Source of the DNA: CAKSFT01 sp045544615 | Lineage (GTDB): Bacteria > Bacillota > Clostridia > UBA1381 | Length of the DNA: 46,646 nucleotides | Reading direction: 5' to 3' | Assembly: GCA_045544615.1 (NCBI GenBank) | Contig: JAZPZI010000010.1 | Span: 1-46,646 of the forward strand | Shown here: piece after piece, positions 34,282-42,519 of the stretch | Position numbering within the stretch: position 1 is the stretch's first letter | Layout: every line of letters begins with the position of its first letter | Program-made: the position numbers and the translations under genes | Notes under the pieces: generated by a model | Database searches by the model: none | What the model was told of the DNA's origin: nothing | Seen by the model: the letters and a program-made list of their open reading frames with translations, nothing else

Positions 34282-34320
34282 AGGTGCAATCCCTCAAAAG
34301 GGGATTGTGCCTGATTTTTT
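34282..34320 (+). terminator. Terminator after rlmB
   Basis: AGGTGCAATCCC pairs with GGGATTGTGCCT (one G-T), ending in GATTTTTT. It closes the pheB-hom-lysC-rlmB unit. Confidence 0.88.
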
Positions 34321-34341
34321 AAAAAGAGAGGAATTTTCAAA

Positions 34342-34605
34342 ATGAAAGCTGTTATTACTGTTGTTGGACAAGATAAGCCGGGAATCATTGCAAAGGTGAG
34401 TAATGTTCTTTTTAAAAATGATATAAACATCTTAGACATTTCACAGACAATTATGCAGGAAATGTTTACAATGATAATGATGGTAGATATGCCGAGCAAG
34501 GCAACAAGGGCAATATCTGCAGAGCTTGATGTTGTGGCAGACGAAATGGGACTTTCAATCCGTGTACAGAACGAAGAAGTGTTCAAGTCTATGCACCGTA
34601 TATAA
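34342..34605 (+). CDS. ACT-domain protein, UPF0237 family
   Basis: 87 aa, a single ACT domain: VVGQDKPGIIAKVSNVLF, then INILDISQTIMQEMF. In Firmicutes it is encoded right before a UPF0210 gene, as here (21 nt). Likely a small ligand-sensing partner of that protein; the ligand is unknown. GAGAGGA precedes ATG 34342. Confidence 0.9.
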   Translation: MKAVITVVGQDKPGIIAKVSNVLFKNDINILDISQTIMQEMFTMIMMVDMPSKATRAISAELDVVADEMGLSIRVQNEEVFKSMHRI

Positions 34606-34626
34606 TCAAAAGGCAGGTGTCATAAC

Positions 34627-35994
34627 ATGATAAATTCATTTGAAATTGCAGAAACCATACACATGATAGACAAGGAAAACCTTGATATCAGAACAATCAC
34701 AATGGGCATTTCACTCAAAAGCTGTGCAGGCCCTGATGTTGATGAAGTGTGTGATAAAATATTCAAAAAGATTACAACTTATGCAAAGGACCTTGTAAAG
34801 GTCGGCGAGGATATCGAGGAGCTCTACGGTATTCCGATTATCAATAAGCGTATATCGGTAACCCCGATTGCGACTTTGGTTGATGCACTTGAAAACCCGA
34901 CTGTTGAGGAGTGTGTCAAGATTGCAAAAACGCTTGATAAGGCGGCAAAAACTGTAGGTGTAAACTTTATCGGCGGATTCAGCGCGCTTGTTCACAAGGA
35001 CTATACAGAGGGCGAGAGAATCCTGATTGAGTCAATTCCACAGGCACTCGCATCAACAGATGTGGTATGCTCAAGCGTGAATATCGGCTCAACACGTGCA
35101 GGCATCAATATGGATGCGGTACGCCAGATGGGCGAGATTGTAAAAAAAGCGGCAGACCTTACAAAGGATACTGCAGGATTTGCCTGTGCAAAGCTTGTTG
35201 TATTTTGTAATGCTGTTGAGGATAACCCGTTTATGGCCGGAGCTTTCCACGGCGAAGGCGAGGGTGAATGCGTAATCAATGTCGGCGTAAGCGGACCGGG
35301 AGTTGTAAAGTGTGCTCTTGAAAAGGTAAAGGGCGAGCCTTTCGGCGTTGTTGCCGAGACAATCAAAAAGACAGCCTTCAAAATTACACGTATGGGACAG
35401 CTTGTTGCTCAGGAAGCTTCAAAAAGATTAAATGTTCCGTTTGGTATTGTCGATTTATCACTTGCACCAACTCCTGCTGTAGGTGATAGCGTTGCGTATA
35501 TCCTGGAAGAAATGGGACTCGAAAAGTGCGGAACTCACGGCACAACTGCTGCATTGGCGCTCTTGAACGATGCAGTTAAAAAGGGCGGTGTTATGGCATC
35601 GTCATATGTAGGCGGCTTGTCGGGTGCGTTTATCCCGGTAAGTGAGGATGCCGGCATGATTGATGCGGCAAAGGTTGGAGCCTTGAGCCTTGAAAAGCTT
35701 GAAGCTATGACTTGTGTTTGCTCGGTTGGTCTTGATATGATCGTTGTACCGGGAGATACAACTGCGGCTACCATTTCTGCTATTATTGCGGATGAGGCTG
35801 CAATCGGTATGGTAAACAGTAAGACAACAGCTGTCAGAATCATTCCTGCACCGGGCAAAAAGCTCGGCGATGTGGTTGAGTTTGGAGGTCTTTTGGGAAG
35901 CGGACCGGTTATGTCGGTTTCAAACTACTCAAGCGCGGACTTCATTGCAAGAGGCGGCAGAATCCCTGCACCGTTGCAGTCGCTGAAAAACTAA
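34627..35994 (+). CDS. UPF0210/DUF711 family protein
   Basis: 455 aa, typical family length. The N-terminus ETIHMIDKENLDIRTITMGI and blocks NIGSTRAGINMDAVRQMG, then FHGEGEGECVINVGVSGPG, and the closing ARGGRIPAPLQSLKN are diagnostic. The biochemical function is unknown. The constant pairing with a small ACT protein suggests amino-acid-linked control. Confidence 0.92.
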   Translation: MINSFEIAETIHMIDKENLDIRTITMGISLKSCAGPDVDEVCDKIFKKITTYAKDLVKVGEDIEELYGIPIINKRISVTPIATLVDALENPTVEECVKIAKTLDKAAKTVGVNFIGGFSALVHKDYTEGERILIESIPQALASTDVVCSSVNIGSTRAGINMDAVRQMGEIVKKAADLTKDTAGFACAKLVVFCNAVEDNPFMAGAFHGEGEGECVINVGVSGPGVVKCALEKVKGEPFGVVAETIKKTAFKITRMGQLVAQEASKRLNVPFGIVDLSLAPTPAVGDSVAYILEEMGLEKCGTHGTTAALALLNDAVKKGGVMASSYVGGLSGAFIPVSEDAGMIDAAKVGALSLEKLEAMTCVCSVGLDMIVVPGDTTAATISAIIADEAAIGMVNSKTTAVRIIPAPGKKLGDVVEFGGLLGSGPVMSVSNYSSADFIARGGRIPAPLQSLKN

Positions 35995-36002
35995 AATAAT
36001 AC

Positions 36003-36031
36003 TTGACAACAAGGATAAAAGGTGCTATACT
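36003..36031 (+). promoter_or_regulatory. Consensus promoter of the mgtC-like gene
   Basis: TTGACA (36003-36008), 17-bp spacer, TATACT (36026-36031), with a start site near 36038. Confidence 0.82.
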
Positions 36032-36050
36032 TCATATATACACAAGAAAA

Positions 36051-36090
36051 CGAGTCGCAAAATAGGTCCATCTTATTTTGCGCTCTTTTT
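36051..36090 (+). terminator. Terminator hairpin in the mgtC-like leader (possible attenuator)
   Basis: GAGTCGCAAAATA pairs with TATTTTGCGCTC (one mismatch) and is followed by TTTTT. It lies between the promoter start site (about 36038) and the start codon at 36119, with no stop codon of another gene between. So the promoter reads directly into a terminator. Confidence 0.7.
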
Positions 36091-36118
36091 GTTATTTTAA
36101 ATTGAAAGGGAATTTGTC

Positions 36119-36772
36119 ATGAATTATCTTTTTATGATACTCCGCCTGGTTGTTGCGGCAGTATTTGGTGGAATTATAGGCTTTGAGAGAAGTGAAAATA
36201 ACCATGCAGCAGGCTTGAGAACACATATACTCCTTTGTCTTGGTGCGGCGGCTATTATGGTTGTCAGTGAGTGTATGGTACTGAAATTCGGAATAGAACA
36301 GGAAATCCTTCGTATGGGTGCTCAGATTATAAGCGGTGTCGGTTTCCTCGGCGCCGGAAGTATTATAATTGACGGCGGAAATAACAAGATCAGGGGTATA
36401 ACAACCGCAGCAGGTCTCTGGACCACGGCGTGCCTCGGTATTGTTGTCGGATGCGGATACTACCTGATTGCAGCGACAATGGTTGTAATTATGCTTGTTA
36501 CAATGCTTGGATTGAGATCATTCGCTGAAAAAATCAAGGGAAAGAGCCTTGCTTACAAGATTAAGGTTGTAGCACATGATATCAATGTAAGAAAGGTTAT
36601 AAAAACATTGTCGGACAGAAGAATATCGATCAAGTCAATCAATGTTGATATCATGGGCGATATGGATGTCTGCCTTGCAGAGATAAATGTTCCGAACGAA
36701 GAAGTCCAGGAAGGCGAGCTTTATGACCTTTTGAGTTACATACAGGGAAGAATAGAGATTATTCATCTATAG
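36119..36772 (+). CDS. mgtC: MgtC/SapB family membrane protein
   Basis: 217 aa. Four N-terminal membrane helices carry family motifs FGGIIGFERS, GLRTHILLCLGAAAIMV, GVGFLGAGSIII and GITTAAGLWTTACLGI. The C-terminal part (about 150-217) is ACT-like. The family is linked to magnesium limitation and, in pathogens, to ATP synthase control; its role here is unproven. Its promoter is followed by a hairpin terminator in the leader. Confidence 0.9.
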   Translation: MNYLFMILRLVVAAVFGGIIGFERSENNHAAGLRTHILLCLGAAAIMVVSECMVLKFGIEQEILRMGAQIISGVGFLGAGSIIIDGGNNKIRGITTAAGLWTTACLGIVVGCGYYLIAATMVVIMLVTMLGLRSFAEKIKGKSLAYKIKVVAHDINVRKVIKTLSDRRISIKSINVDIMGDMDVCLAEINVPNEEVQEGELYDLLSYIQGRIEIIHL

Positions 36773-36776
36773 GAAT

Positions 36777-36826
36777 AAAAAAGGTGTTAAAAAAGTCATT
36801 TGACTTTTTTAACACCTTTTCTTTGT
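36777..36826. terminator. Terminator after mgtC-like gene
   Basis: A long stem AAAAGGTGTTAAAAAAGTCA / TGACTTTTTTAACACCTTTT with a 2-nt loop, followed by CTTTG. Nearly symmetric, so it may work both ways. Confidence 0.85.
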
Positions 36827-36830
36827 CTTA

Positions 36831-36984
36831 GGGGATAGGGAAAAAGCTTTGGAATCAACAAACTGAGCCAAAGCTGTTGCTTTGGGTTACCCGAAGTCGT
36901 ACATAAGTACGACGAGAGGCGAAGTTTGTTGATAGCAAGAAAAAGTTCAACTTTTCTTGCGTTCCGGAGATTTTTAACATCACC
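36831..36984. repeat. Multi-branched structured element, copy 2
   Basis: Same architecture as 21490-21644: outer GGGGAT with ATCACC; 36841-36854 with 36962-36975; 36855-36864 with 36923-36932; hairpins at 36868-36885, 36896-36913 and 36935-36960. In the third helix copy 1 pairs TTGG with TCAA, copy 2 pairs TCAA with TTGA, so several base pairs changed on both sides. The single A bulge in the last hairpin is kept. It ends 3 nt from the stop codon of the minus-strand SH3 gene. Confidence 0.8.
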
Positions 36985-36987
36985 TAT

Positions 36988-37950
36988 TTAATCCTTTACA
37001 CGCTGAAGCCTCTTTGCCTCAACCCAGCCTGATTTACCGCTGTCACTGTTTTTGATATGATACCATGTAACGGTGTCACCGTCATCGTCCACTACATCTT
37101 CTGAAAGGTTATTAAAGTATAGGATTGTTTCATCATCCTCGATCTTTTCAACCACTTCCGAGTATGAGTCGGGCTCTTCTCTCATAAGTGCAACATCGTA
37201 CTTGTGAGACTTAAGGTATTTTTCCCCACTTCCGCTATTATCTTCGGTTTCGGTCTTTTTGTCGGTTGATTCGCTGCTTTTGGATTTTGTAAGAAGGTCA
37301 CTTCTTATCCAACCCTCGATATCCTTTGACGGAATCTTTACAAAATACCAGTCATAGGATTTTTCTTCGTCTTCATCATATACTTCTTCGTATTTGCCTG
37401 TGTATTCGATTTTTGTGTTGCCATCGCTGATTTTTGCAATAACTTCCGAATCATAGCCGTGATTGTCACGAACATTTATGTAGTCCTTGCTTGCCTGCTT
37501 GTAATAGATTTCGGCATTGCTGTCTGACTTTTCATCGTTTTCATCGTTATCATTAGCTTCGGTCTTTTTCGGTACATCGTCATCCCATGCAACTTCAAGG
37601 GTAACATCTGCCTCCGGCATAATAAATACTGTTCCGACCGGCAGGATTTCGTCGATATAGTCTATAACACCGTCAAGATCACGCCAGCCGACCATTTCCT
37701 TATCGGATGCAGAAATGTCACCAAGGCGGACAACAACCTCATCACCCGGCTCGAACTTTCTTGTAGCAGGTACTGTTCCGACAAACTCACCTTCGCCTGC
37801 AGAATATGTAACGCTGTATGTTTTTTTGCCTACAGTTGAGAAAATAAGCGATATAACCCAGATAATGGCTACAATTAAAAGTGTAGTCAAAACTGTGCAA
37901 AGAGTTCCGTAAAAGTTACTCTTCTTTTTCTTTTTTTGCGTTGATCTCAT
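36988..37950 (-). CDS. Membrane-anchored protein with two SH3b-like domains
   Basis: 320 aa from ATG 37950, set by GGAAAGGAG 7 nt upstream; the GTG at 37968 lies inside that site. A lysine-rich start and one membrane helix (about 17-40) are followed by a small beta domain like Listeria-Bacteroides repeats (YSVTYSAGEGEFVGTVPATR). An acidic linker leads to two SH3b-like domains (about 150-222 and 245-318; YINVRDNHGYDSEVIAKI and ALMREEPDSYSEVVEKI, each with a W-Y segment). It probably binds the cell wall from the membrane. Confidence 0.82.
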   Translation of the reverse strand: MRSTQKKKKKSNFYGTLCTVLTTLLIVAIIWVISLIFSTVGKKTYSVTYSAGEGEFVGTVPATRKFEPGDEVVVRLGDISASDKEMVGWRDLDGVIDYIDEILPVGTVFIMPEADVTLEVAWDDDVPKKTEANDNDENDEKSDSNAEIYYKQASKDYINVRDNHGYDSEVIAKISDGNTKIEYTGKYEEVYDEDEEKSYDWYFVKIPSKDIEGWIRSDLLTKSKSSESTDKKTETEDNSGSGEKYLKSHKYDVALMREEPDSYSEVVEKIEDDETILYFNNLSEDVVDDDGDTVTWYHIKNSDSGKSGWVEAKRLQRVKD

Positions 37951-38090
37951 AAAATCACTCCTTTCCACAGATTATACATCATTTCACATAAATTGTCAAG
38001 TTTTAGCCAAAATGCCCGAATTTTGCGAAAAATCGGTACAGGCTTGCGATTATAATAAAAGAGACAAAATTATACTAATATACAAAAGGA

Positions 38091-38906
38091 GTGAGTTCTA
38101 CGCTTAAAATCTGCCCGGGGGTATATATCCATTTTACTGCGATAATGCTTGCTGTGTTGTGCTTTATAACCGGAAAGCTTGAGACACTTTTTATAACCTA
38201 CCTGATTATGCTTATTCACGAAACTGCCCATCTTCTTGCAGCACTATGGCTCGGGCTCAAACCATCGCATTTCTGCCTTTATGCTTTTGGTGTAAACCTG
38301 AAGTTAAAAAACAGTCTTGTTTGCTCGCTTGCAGATGAGGTGGTGCTGTATCTTTCAGGACCGCTCTCCAATTTGTTGATGGCAGGGATTAGTGTGTTCT
38401 TTTTCCGACGGTTTTTCTGGTATGAGGATTTTTACTGGAAGAATATTATTCTCTGCATCATAAACCTTCTGCCAATACTGCCGCTAGATGGCGGAGTGTT
38501 GCTAAAAAACACCCTTACAAGGTGCATAGGTAACAGAAAAACCGTTTTTCTTATGCGGACAGTATCTGCCTTTATGGTCGGACTTTCCGTGATCCTGATT
38601 TGTTTTGTTGCACCTCTGCGACATAACTTTTCTTTTTACTTTTTTGCGGCATTCCTGGCAGGGAATCTGTTTACCGCAAAGGAGAAGTATAACCCGGATT
38701 TTTTGAGGGCTCTTGCATTCACGAGCAGGGATTTTAAGCGGACGGGAAGAATAATTGTTATGAAAAAACATGAGCGGTTACGGGATGTTTTAAAAGAATT
38801 TACAAATATCCGATACAATATACTCTGTGTTATTGGTGAAAATGGCGAAATTGAAAAAATTATGTCCGAAAGAGAGGTAATTGACAGTTTGATGGCGAAT
38901 AAATAA
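38091..38906 (+). CDS. SpoIVFB-like M50 site-2 metalloprotease
   Basis: 271 aa if read from GTG 38091. Zinc motif HETAH (residues 43-47) in a membrane helix, a second motif NLLPILPLDGG, about six membrane helices and a C-terminal part that resembles the CBS-type end of SpoIVFB (HERLRDVLKEF). SpoIVFB cleaves pro-sigma-K in sporulation. The start is odd: the only Shine-Dalgarno, AAAGGAG (38085-38091), overlaps the GTG and fits best with ACG at 38100, which would yield a protein starting LKICPGVYIHF after the initiator. No SpoIVFA partner is adjacent. A TATAAT at 38051-38056 may be its -10. Confidence 0.82.
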   Translation: MSSTLKICPGVYIHFTAIMLAVLCFITGKLETLFITYLIMLIHETAHLLAALWLGLKPSHFCLYAFGVNLKLKNSLVCSLADEVVLYLSGPLSNLLMAGISVFFFRRFFWYEDFYWKNIILCIINLLPILPLDGGVLLKNTLTRCIGNRKTVFLMRTVSAFMVGLSVILICFVAPLRHNFSFYFFAAFLAGNLFTAKEKYNPDFLRALAFTSRDFKRTGRIIVMKKHERLRDVLKEFTNIRYNILCVIGENGEIEKIMSEREVIDSLMANK

Positions 38907-38959
38907 CTTTGGAGAAGAAATTTTGAGTTTTTTGTTTGAAGAAAGGTTTTGAGGGGAAT

Positions 38960-39532
38960 ATGTATATAGTAGCATTAAACGGCAGTCACAAGGATAACGG
39001 AAATACGGCGTATCTTTTGCAGGAAATTCTCGGTCATCTCGAAAAGGCCGGCGCTGAGGTGGAATTGATAAGCGTTCATAAGGCGATAGAGTCTGCAAAG
39101 ATTCCGTTCTGTGTTTGCTGTTCTTCACCTTGCAATAAGACTTGTTATGCTGATACACTTCTTGATGAGGCGTTCGAGAAGGTGACAAAAGCCGATTTTG
39201 TAATTTTTGGCTCACCGGTATATTTCGGTTCGATGTCGGCACAACTCAAAGCATTTTTCGATAAAACAAGGGATATAAGAGCCAAAAAGGCGTGGCTTGC
39301 AAAGCCTATGGCAGCGGTTACCTCGGGTGCGACAAAATACGGCGGTCAGGAAAGAACACTCGATGCAATCCATTCGTGTGCACTTGTTCTGGGTATGTCG
39401 CCGATCGGCAACAGCTCTGAATTTACGGCAGGACATTTCGGAGTTTCGGCAACTGCACCGGCAAGCGAGGATGAGTATGCAAAGACTGCGGCAAAGACTA
39501 TGGCAGAGCGCATTTTAGAGACTTTGCGATAA
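38960..39532 (+). CDS. Flavodoxin-fold NAD(P)H-dependent FMN reductase/iron-sulfur flavoprotein
   Basis: 190 aa from ATG 38960, chosen because the family begins with a strand and the FMN phosphate loop (MYIVALNGSHKDNGNT). GAGGGG lies only about 3 nt upstream. A cysteine cluster CVCCSSPCNKTC suggests an iron-sulfur or redox site, and GSPVYFGSMSAQLKAFFDK is the flavin-binding loop. It is a cytoplasmic redox enzyme of unknown electron acceptor. Confidence 0.85.
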   Translation: MYIVALNGSHKDNGNTAYLLQEILGHLEKAGAEVELISVHKAIESAKIPFCVCCSSPCNKTCYADTLLDEAFEKVTKADFVIFGSPVYFGSMSAQLKAFFDKTRDIRAKKAWLAKPMAAVTSGATKYGGQERTLDAIHSCALVLGMSPIGNSSEFTAGHFGVSATAPASEDEYAKTAAKTMAERILETLR

Positions 39533-39647
39533 ATTTTGGAATAAATTCGGAAAAAAAGGTAAAATTAGATATTAAAACTGCAAAAAGAAGGATTTTTCCG
39601 ACTTTGAGGGAAAGATACAAATAGAGATAACAAAAGGAGGTGGGATT

Positions 39648-41414
39648 TTGCCGAGATATTCAGATGATATAATAAACGAGGTTTTTGCCGAGAATGATAT
39701 TGTGGACTATGTTTCACAATATGTAAAACTAAAGCGTTCAGGCAAGAACTATAGCGGACTTTGTCCGTTTCACGGCGAAAAAACACCATCCTTTCATATA
39801 AGCCAGGACAAGCAGTTGTTCCACTGCTTCGGATGTGGTGCAAGCGGAAATCTCGTACAGTTTGTTATGAGAATTGAGGGTCTTGATTTTGTTGAGGCAC
39901 TGAAGGTTTTGGCTGACAGGGCAGGAATAGTGCTTCCTGAGGATAACGGTGTGGTCGATGATGTGATTCATCAGAAGAAGCAGAAAATCTATGAAATGAA
40001 CAGATTTGCGGCACGGTTTTTCTATAATAATCTTGTAAAGACCGAACACGGAAAGCCTGCCTTAACCTATTTCAAGGAAAGAGGCATAACGCCAAAAACT
40101 GTTATCGGCTATGGTCTGGGCTTTGCGATAGATGACAGAAGAACTCTTTGTGATGCCTTGAAAAAAGAAGGTTTTTCCGAGACCGAGATGGTCGAGGCAG
40201 GACTTGCCATAGAGCGAGAGGGAAAGGTTATTGATAAGTTCCGAAACCGGGTAATATTCCCGATTATAGATTTGAGAGGAAATGTTATCGGTTTTGGTGG
40301 AAGAATTATGGGACCGCAGACCGAGAAAAACGGCTACAAGCTTCCGAAATACTTAAACTCGCCCGAAACATTGGTTTTCAATAAGGGTAGAAATCTGTTC
40401 TCTTTGAATTTTGCGAAAAAGGACAACTCTAATAAGGTGATACTTGTTGAAGGGTATATGGATGTAATATCGGTCTATCAGGCGGGTGTTACCAATATTG
40501 CGGCAACACTCGGTACAGCGGTCACACCCGAGCAGGTGAAGCTTTTGATGAAATATTTCAATGAAATCCTGCTTTGCTATGATACCGACGAGGCCGGCGA
40601 GAAGGCGACAATCCGTGCAATCGAGATTATAAACAGTGTTGGAGGAAAGGCGAAGGTTATTCGCTTAAAAGGTGCAAAGGACCCTGATGAATACATAAAG
40701 AAAAACGGCGTCGGGGCATTTAAAAATGCAATGGCGGAGGCGATACCTTCGACCGAATACAGAATATCGAGAGTAAAATCTCAGTTTAATATCGACACGG
40801 CAGAGGGAAAGATTGAGTTCATAAAAGAAGCTGCCGAAACTCTGATGTCTGTGCAGAGCGAGGTCGAGGTCGATGCATACATCAAAAAGATGTCGGATGA
40901 GACCGGAATAAGCAAGGATGCAATATACAGTGAATATAAAAAGAGGAAAAAAGGCAATACGCTAAATAGTGAGGAGAGCTTGAGGAAAGCCGCCAAACGG
41001 CAAATGGAGCAGGAAACTGCCCAAGTGTTGACGCCTCCGACTAAAGCGGAAAAGATGCTTTTAAACCTGATGATTAAAGAGAAGAAGTTCATTGATGTTG
41101 TATTTGAAAACTTTAAACCGGAGGAATTTTCTTCGCCGGTAACGAGAAAGCTTTTGGAAAAAATCAAAGAGATACGAACATCGGGCAAAATTCCCGAGGG
41201 AAATCTTCTGGTCAATGCTTTTTCGGGCGCAGAGGCAACAATGGTTGCGGATATTTTCTTTGCAACCGAGGTGTTTGCTGACGATAGAACTGCCCTGGAT
41301 GATCTGATCCGGGAGATAAAAAAGGCAAGAATTACCGAGGAAATAAGCAAAACGACAGATTCTCAGAGATTAAAAGAACTGTTCGAAGAGCTTAGAAAAT
41401 TTGGGAGGAATTAA
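39648..41414 (+). CDS. dnaG: DNA primase
   Basis: 588 aa with a TTG start at 39648, set by AAAGGAGGTG 5 nt upstream. N-terminal zinc finger: Cys39, His42, Cys60, Cys63 (GLCPFHGEKTPSFH and FHCFGCGASGN). RNA polymerase-like core with IGFGGRIMG and the TOPRIM motif LVEGYMDVIS plus CYDTDEAG. The C-terminal DnaB-interacting domain follows from about 430. It makes primers for replication. First gene of a dnaG-rpoD unit. Confidence 0.96.
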   Translation: MPRYSDDIINEVFAENDIVDYVSQYVKLKRSGKNYSGLCPFHGEKTPSFHISQDKQLFHCFGCGASGNLVQFVMRIEGLDFVEALKVLADRAGIVLPEDNGVVDDVIHQKKQKIYEMNRFAARFFYNNLVKTEHGKPALTYFKERGITPKTVIGYGLGFAIDDRRTLCDALKKEGFSETEMVEAGLAIEREGKVIDKFRNRVIFPIIDLRGNVIGFGGRIMGPQTEKNGYKLPKYLNSPETLVFNKGRNLFSLNFAKKDNSNKVILVEGYMDVISVYQAGVTNIAATLGTAVTPEQVKLLMKYFNEILLCYDTDEAGEKATIRAIEIINSVGGKAKVIRLKGAKDPDEYIKKNGVGAFKNAMAEAIPSTEYRISRVKSQFNIDTAEGKIEFIKEAAETLMSVQSEVEVDAYIKKMSDETGISKDAIYSEYKKRKKGNTLNSEESLRKAAKRQMEQETAQVLTPPTKAEKMLLNLMIKEKKFIDVVFENFKPEEFSSPVTRKLLEKIKEIRTSGKIPEGNLLVNAFSGAEATMVADIFFATEVFADDRTALDDLIREIKKARITEEISKTTDSQRLKELFEELRKFGRN

Positions 41415-41418
41415 GAAA

Positions 41419-42498
41419 ATGGCGGATTTGGAAAAAAAGAAGAGTATAATCAGTGCTCTTTTGGAGCTTGGCAAGAAGAACGGTATGCTTTCGCATAAGG
41501 ATATTGCTGTGGCTTTGGAGGAAATCGAGATTGTTCCGGAAGAAATGGAGACAATCTATGAAATCCTCGAAAAGGAAGGTGTAGAAATTGTAAACGACCT
41601 TGACAAGGAGCTCGAGGAAATCGAGGTATCGAAAGAGGAACTCGAGGATTTGTCTGTGCCTGAGGGTATCAGCATCGACGACCATGTCAAGATGTATCTG
41701 AAGGAAATCGGTAAGGTAAACCTTTTGGAGCCTGCTCAGGAAATTGAGCTTGCAAAGCAGATGGCAGACGGTGATGAAAAAGCCAAAAAACGCCTTGCAG
41801 AGGCAAACTTAAGACTTGTTGTAAGTATTGCAAAAAGATATGTCGGCCGTGGTATGACATTCCTGGATCTTATCCAGGAGGGAAATCTCGGTCTTATAAA
41901 GGCAGTGGACAAGTTCGATTACTCGAAAGGCTATAAGTTCTCAACATATGCAACATGGTGGATAAGACAGGCTATAACCCGTGCTATTGCTGACCAGGCA
42001 AGAACTATCAGAATCCCTGTTCATATGGTAGAAACCATAAATAAACTGACAAGAGTCTCAAGACAACTCGTTCAGGAATTGGGTCGTGAACCTACCCATG
42101 ATGAGCTTGCAAAGGAACTTGGAATGTCGGTTGACAAGGTAAGAGAAATCTCGAAGATTTCACAGGAGCCGGTATCTCTGGAAACACCAATCGGTGAAGA
42201 AGAGGACAGCCATCTTGGTGACTTCATACCTGATGATGATGCACCTGCACCGTCTGATGCGGCAAGCTTTGTGCTTTTAAAAGAACAGCTTGTTGATGTC
42301 TTAAAGACACTAACACCGAGAGAAGAAAAGGTTTTAAGACTCCGTTTCGGACTCGATGACGGCAGACAGCGCACCCTTGAAGAAGTGGGCAAGGAATTCA
42401 ATGTAACAAGAGAAAGAATCAGACAGATTGAGGCAAAGGCCCTAAGAAAGCTTCGGCACCCTAGTCGCAGTAAGAAACTCAAGGATTTTCTTGAATAA
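41419..42498 (+). CDS. rpoD: Primary RNA polymerase sigma factor (sigma-A)
   Basis: 359 aa from ATG 41419 with GGGAGG 10 nt upstream, 4 nt after dnaG ends. Region 1.1 at 1-60, region 1.2 (DHVKMYLKEIGKVNLL), region 2 with DLIQEGNLGLIKAVDKFDY and FSTYATWWIRQAITRAIADQ, region 3, and region 4.2 (TLEEVGKEFNVTRERIRQIE). It recognises the TTGACA/TATAAT promoters seen across the window. Confidence 0.97.
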   Translation: MADLEKKKSIISALLELGKKNGMLSHKDIAVALEEIEIVPEEMETIYEILEKEGVEIVNDLDKELEEIEVSKEELEDLSVPEGISIDDHVKMYLKEIGKVNLLEPAQEIELAKQMADGDEKAKKRLAEANLRLVVSIAKRYVGRGMTFLDLIQEGNLGLIKAVDKFDYSKGYKFSTYATWWIRQAITRAIADQARTIRIPVHMVETINKLTRVSRQLVQELGREPTHDELAKELGMSVDKVREISKISQEPVSLETPIGEEEDSHLGDFIPDDDAPAPSDAASFVLLKEQLVDVLKTLTPREEKVLRLRFGLDDGRQRTLEEVGKEFNVTRERIRQIEAKALRKLRHPSRSKKLKDFLE

Positions 42499-42519
42499 GA
42501 TTATAAACGGAGAAATATA

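Noticed and set aside
36831..36984. Multi-branched element as a riboswitch for the neighbouring gene
   Set aside because: It lies after the terminator of the plus-strand gene and at the 3' end of the minus-strand gene, so it is not in a 5' leader in either direction.
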